This document shows positions 62,202 to 64,000 of a stretch of 64,000 nucleotides of DNA, in pieces. Source of the stretch: Alistipes dispar (GTDB lineage: Bacteria; Bacteroidota; Bacteroidia; Bacteroidales; Rikenellaceae); assembly GCF_006542685.1 (NCBI RefSeq), contig NZ_AP019736.1, forward strand, positions 1,910,001-1,974,000, in the 5' to 3' direction. Under the pieces are notes generated by a model. The model saw only the letters and a list, made by a program, of their open reading frames with translations, was not told the DNA's origin and did no database searches. A program made the position numbers and the translations under genes. Each line of letters opens with the position of its first letter. Position 1 is the stretch's first letter.

Positions 62202-63326
62202 ATGTCCCGTATCTCCGCCGCCGCGTTCTCCGACACGAAACCCCACTACGATCTGCTCGACGGATTGCGCGGGGTCGCGGCCCTCACGGTGGTCTGTTTC
62301 CACCTGTTCGAAGCCTATGCCACGAGCCACCTGGACCAGCGCATCAACCACGGCTACCTGGCCGTCGATTTCTTCTTCATCCTCTCGGGCTTCGTCGTGG
62401 GGTACGCCTACGACGACCGCTGGACGAAGATGACCGTCAGGGAGTTCCTCACGAGGCGGCTCGTCCGCCTGCAACCGATGGTCGTCATCGGGGCGCTGAT
62501 CGGCGCCGTCATGTTCTACACGCAGGGCTGTCCGGTCTGGGACGTTTCGGCGGTCCCGGTGGCGATGCTGCTCGTGGCGACGCTGATGAACGCCTTCATG
62601 ATCCCTGCGACGCCCGGTGCGGAGATCCGCGGCGTGGGCGAGATGTATCCGCTCAACGGCCCCGCGTGGTCGCTCTTCTTCGAATATATAGGCAATGTGC
62701 TCTACGCGCTGTTCATCCGCCGGCTGTCCACCCGCGCGCTTGCCGTGCTGGTCGCCGCGGCGGGTTGCGGGCTTGCCGCCTTCTCCGTCTGGGGGCCGCT
62801 GGGGGACATCTGCGTCGGGTTCTCGCTGACCGGGGAGAACATCGTCGGCGGTTCGCTGCGGCTGCTGTTCGCCTTTCCGGCGGGCCTGCTGCTCTCCCGC
62901 GTGTTCCGTCCGGTCCGGGTCCGCGGGGCGTTCTGGATCGGCACGCTGGCCGTCGTCGCCCTCGCGTCCGTGCCGCGGATCGGAGGAAGCGAACACCTGT
63001 GGATGAACGGCGTGTACGACGCTTTGTGCGCCGTCGTCCTCTTCCCGCTGATCGTCTGGATCGGGGCTTCGGGAAAGACCACGGACCGCGTGACTTCGCG
63101 CATCTGCAAATTCCTGGGGGACATTTCCTATCCGCTCTACATGGTGCACTATCCCTTCATCTACCTCTACTACGCCTGGGTCAAGAACGAGAACCTGACC
63201 TTCGGACAATCGCTGCCCGGGGCCGCGGCGCTCGTCGCGGGTTCCGTCGCGCTGGCCTGGCTCTGCCTGAGGTTTTACGACGAACCCGTGCGGCGCTTCC
63301 TCTCGAAGCGGCTGCTGCGGCAATGA
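62202..63326 (+). CDS. Acyltransferase family 3 membrane protein (OafA-like)
   Basis: A 374-residue integral membrane protein with about ten helices. LLDGLRGVAALTVVCFHLFE carries the conserved Arg and His of the family, then YLAVDFFFILSGFVVGYAY and a C-terminal FLGDISYPLYMVHYPFIYLYY. These proteins move O-acetyl or succinyl groups onto envelope polysaccharides, peptidoglycan or macrolides; the acceptor is unknown here. It stands alone, away from the capsule operon. Confidence 0.92.
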   Translation: MSRISAAAFSDTKPHYDLLDGLRGVAALTVVCFHLFEAYATSHLDQRINHGYLAVDFFFILSGFVVGYAYDDRWTKMTVREFLTRRLVRLQPMVVIGALIGAVMFYTQGCPVWDVSAVPVAMLLVATLMNAFMIPATPGAEIRGVGEMYPLNGPAWSLFFEYIGNVLYALFIRRLSTRALAVLVAAAGCGLAAFSVWGPLGDICVGFSLTGENIVGGSLRLLFAFPAGLLLSRVFRPVRVRGAFWIGTLAVVALASVPRIGGSEHLWMNGVYDALCAVVLFPLIVWIGASGKTTDRVTSRICKFLGDISYPLYMVHYPFIYLYYAWVKNENLTFGQSLPGAAALVAGSVALAWLCLRFYDEPVRRFLSKRLLRQ

Positions 63327-63338
63327 CGGCCGGAGCGG

Positions 63339-63836
63339 TCACCTCCGTCCCGTGTACTCCATGGCATAGAGGTCGAATCCTTCGGCCCAGTAGTCCCTGC
63401 GCACCTCCCGCAGGACGAACCCCCGTTTTTCGTAGAACCGGTGGGCCTGTCGCGACGTCCGGACGGTGATGCGGCGTATGCCGCCGAGGGATTCGAGCTT
63501 TTCGATCCGGTATTCGAGCAGCCGGGTCCCCAGCGACCGGCCCTGCCAGGCGGGATGGACGATGTCCCAGCTGATCTTTGCGGTGGTTCCGCCGTCGGCG
63601 AAGTTGATTCCGCCGCACCCTGCGATCGTGCCGTTTGCGAGCAGGACGTAGTAGAGCTCCCTCCGGTGTTCAAGGTATTCGTCCAGATCGGCCTCTTCGG
63701 CCGGGGCGAAACTGGCGGGGGTGTTGAGCCGGATGAGGCGCAGTACGTCCGCTTTGTCTGCGGGCGTGTATTCCCGGATGACGACCGGGTCGGGCCGTCC
63801 GGCGGCGTGCGGATGATTCGGGGTTCGGGTGTCCAT
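63339..63836 (-). CDS. GNAT-family N-acetyltransferase
   Basis: A 165-residue acetyltransferase. IREYTPADKADVLRLIRLN is the start of the GNAT fold; AGCGGINFADG, WDIVHPAWQGRSLGTRLLEY (acetyl-CoA pyrophosphate loop, Q/RxxGxG/A-like) and HRFYEKRGFVLRE are motifs D to B. The substrate is unknown. A perfect TATCTTTG box ends only 5 bases before the annotated ATG, so either the message is leaderless or the true start lies at the GTG near Val18, where the fold begins. Confidence 0.88.
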   Translation of the reverse strand: MDTRTPNHPHAAGRPDPVVIREYTPADKADVLRLIRLNTPASFAPAEEADLDEYLEHRRELYYVLLANGTIAGCGGINFADGGTTAKISWDIVHPAWQGRSLGTRLLEYRIEKLESLGGIRRITVRTSRQAHRFYEKRGFVLREVRRDYWAEGFDLYAMEYTGRR

Positions 63837-63840
63837 ACGG

Positions 63841-63848
63841 CAAAGATA
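63841..63848 (-). promoter_or_regulatory. -7 element just before the GNAT gene
   Basis: Minus-strand TATCTTTG (plus CAAAGATA) matches the consensus; the start codon follows after four bases. Confidence 0.6.
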
Positions 63849-64000
63849 CGGATAATCGGGGACGATCCGCCGTCGCGGGACGGATTTCCTGCGGAGAGGA
63901 CCTTCCGGCCGCGTACCCGCCGCATGCCGCGCTCCGTCCGTCGGTTCCCGGGGCGGATTTCCGGACGGAACGTTCGGCGGGGCCGGTTCCGGGAGCAGAC

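Overview
The window looks like a chromosomal segment of a GC-rich gut Bacteroidales bacterium, most likely Alistipes or a close relative. Supporting signs are a SusC/SusD pair, Bacteroidetes-type promoters (TTTG, about 19-21 bases, TAnnTTTG), no consistent Shine-Dalgarno sequences, the bamD-rpoZ-like-coaBC-recN gene order, and an UpxY-type capsule antiterminator. The genus is an inference from gene content and GC richness, not from a marker search.

Layout: 1-9100 is housekeeping (partial pirin, prfC, nadB, queA, an outer-membrane barrel coupled to a cation/proton antiporter, eno). 9176-26189 is a carbohydrate-utilisation locus: a DeoR regulator diverges from a long plus-strand run holding an AgaS-like sugar-phosphate isomerase, a GatZ/KbaZ-like aldolase subunit, a PfkB kinase, a class II aldolase, a periplasmic amidohydrolase, a GH36-like lipoprotein glycosidase, SusC, SusD, a duplicated-domain surface lipoprotein, a DUF4832-type lipoprotein and a DMT-family permease. 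Together these suggest binding, cleavage and uptake of an alpha-galactosyl or alpha-GalNAc glycan, followed by a tagatose-bisphosphate route. Two near-identical 18-base boxes (10063 and 10183) between deoR and agaS are candidate operators.

26190-27450 is a graveyard holding a SusC remnant and a sugar-permease remnant, both shortened and fused. 27628-45504 is a minus-strand capsule/exopolysaccharide operon: UpxY-like antiterminator, small unknown protein, initiating sugar-phosphate transferase (frameshifted as read), Wza-like export protein, Wzz, rmlA-C-D-B, Wzx flippase, then an AT-rich block of glycosyltransferases, an EpsG-like polymerase and an acetyltransferase. Upstream at 45660-45978 lies a 267-base segment bounded by perfect 26-base inverted repeats and containing a promoter aimed at the operon, which makes it a strong candidate for a phase-variable promoter switch, drawn here in the ON orientation. 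A tRNA-His(GTG) follows.

46853-63836 is again core: groES-groEL behind a sigma54-like promoter, an AraC remnant, a nucleotidyltransferase-like gene, the bamD-rpoZ-like-coaBC-recN operon, greA with a leader hairpin, gcvH-mdh, dapD-birA, an MFS transporter, a prolyl oligopeptidase lipoprotein, an acyltransferase and a GNAT acetyltransferase. No CRISPR array, complete insertion sequence, rRNA or recombinase gene was seen.
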